Of a stretch of 64,000 nucleotides of DNA, positions 62,759 through 64,000 are shown one piece after another. Made by a program: the position numbers and the translations under genes. A model generated the notes under the pieces. The model had not been told where the DNA came from and searched no databases. It worked only from the letters and a program-made list of their open reading frames with translations. Origin of the DNA: Labia minor (taxonomy: Eukaryota > Arthropoda > Insecta > Dermaptera > Spongiphoridae); assembly GCA_963082975.1 (NCBI GenBank), contig OY720346.1, positions 52,341,759-52,405,758 on the forward strand, written 5' to 3'. The stretch's first letter is position 1. Each line of letters opens with the position of its first letter.

Positions 62759-63220
62759 GATTAAAAAAGATTAAAGAGATAAAAAATGATTTCTTGGTTC
62801 TAAAAATGACAAATTAAAAATTTGTTTCCTAAAATGTTTCAAATTAATTAAAATAAATTGTATAAATGTTCATTTATAAAATCTATATATCTGTGTGTCT
62901 GTTTTTCGATTTTTTTAATTTTGATTTTGGATTCGATTAGAGCTTAAAATGTGTAATAGTAAAGTGGTCTTGGTTTTTTAAAATTCGTTTGGGAACATGG
63001 TCAAATCGGCAGTCAAAGTTGAAAATTCCCCATATATTATAACTACTGTAATTAGTATTATTATAATGTAAAATTATAAAGAAAAAATGTTTAGACATTA
63101 TTATAGACATTTTCATTCTGTAAATTAGATAATTTTATTTCATTTAAATAAATATATATTTTTAAATATTTTTTTCTCTCTACATTATTTATCTAATTCT
63201 CACAATATAATAAGATCATA
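62759..63220. other. No gene seen
   Basis: AT-rich. 'atctatatatctgtgtgtct' at ~62880 resembles the start of some Helitron-like repeats, but no matching end was proven. Confidence 0.4.
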
Positions 63221-63650
63221 CCGAGACCCAGAGCCTTGGCTCGCTAATTAAGTTAAAAAAAAATAATTCATTATTATTGGGTTTTGCTGGTAATATTAAT
63301 ACTTGAGACACCGAGCTGATATACAATTCTTTAATTATTTATTACAATTATTAAATGTTGCATCATTGCATCAATCTTATTAAAATGAATGAAACTTGGG
63401 GTTATTAGGTATGTTTCTAAGTGCATGAATATTTTTTTTTTATTGGAAGAATGATAAATATATATCGTAATTTATAATTATAAAATATTATTAAAATATA
63501 TATTTTTAATTTTATTTCGAAATTAAATAAAAAATTTTAAAATATTTTAAATATAAAAAAAATATTAATACAATATCCTTTAAAAAAAAGCGGGAGTCAA
63601 ATTTCAATATGAACGTCATTTGTCACGTCATCCATTTATAAATTAATAAT
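63221..63650 (+). repeat. Repeat D, copy 2
   Basis: Same order of blocks as 60961-61190, with a degenerate stem (GAGCC-TT-GGCTC) and about 185 extra bases inserted between 'aaatgttgcatcattgca' and 'gcgggagtcaaatttcaata'. Confidence 0.65.
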
Positions 63651-64000
63651 AAATAATATTAATAAATATTAAATTTAATAAAAGAACAATGAATAAATAA
63701 ATATACAATAGTAATTTATTAAAAAAAACATGAAAATAGATTTAAAAAAAAAAACAAATTTATTATTTTTAAATTTAGATGAACTCCGCAAGTTTCGATG
63801 CTAAGAAGTTGACTAGTCAAAACAGTCCTTCTAACCACTGGTTAGTTTTTAGTTTAAAAAGTATTTTTATTAGCCAAAAATATACAAATATATGTTTTTT
63901 TCCCATAACATATAAAAGGGATTACATGACTTTTTTTTACAGCTAATTGGTGACTCCAAGGTCGTAATTATCTATACAATGTTTCTTTTTTAATATTATG
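63651..64000. other. No gene seen
   Basis: AT-rich, apart from a short mixed-composition stretch near 63780-63845; nothing identifiable. Confidence 0.45.

Overview
This is a eukaryotic window: very AT-rich (estimated by eye at well over 70% A+T), with long introns, standard GT-AG splice sites and many transposable-element remnants. Mariner, hAT, pogo-like, Helitron-like and LINE remnants, plus a Ty3/gypsy element with a tRNA-Ser-type primer-binding site, suggest an arthropod. I cannot name the species. There is no bacterial, phage or CRISPR content.

Layout. 1-2.4 kb: the 5' part of a Ty3/gypsy-type retrotransposon on the minus strand (putative LTR, primer-binding site, leader, gag running off the window edge). 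2.4-23.6 kb: AT-rich DNA with no host gene that I can support. It holds interspersed families that I label A to E, two mariner remnants each interrupted by another repeat, and several short hAT-type elements with 8-bp target-site duplications. 23.8-49.6 kb, plus strand: a complete kinesin-13 gene (KIF2A/Klp10A type). Twelve coding exons join in frame to 808 codons plus a stop, with an intact motor domain and a 31-nt micro-exon. Its introns contain a Helitron-like unit carrying a LINE fragment, other LINE pieces, a possible SINE, hAT elements, a pogo/Tigger fragment and repeat B. Intron 3 also contains several short islands with splice-site-like flanks that may be alternative exons. 49.6-54.2 kb: AT-rich spacer. 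60.3-54.2 kb, minus strand: a complete FICD/Fic gene (AMPylating/deAMPylating enzyme of the ER) in five coding exons, 434 residues. It has an N-terminal membrane anchor, a TPR region, an inhibitory helix motif and an intact Fic motif. Its introns carry a foldback element built from a transposase 3' end, a hAT element and a copy of family A. 61-64 kb: a second Helitron-like/LINE unit on the minus strand, lying between two direct copies of repeat D.

KIF2A and FICD are arranged tail to tail and have unrelated functions: microtubule depolymerisation and control of the ER chaperone BiP. I see no sign of joint regulation. I found no clearly new molecular system. The most interesting signals are the possible cassette exons in the kinesin N-terminal linker, the two Helitron-like units that share an embedded LINE 3' end, and the foldback element in the FICD intron.
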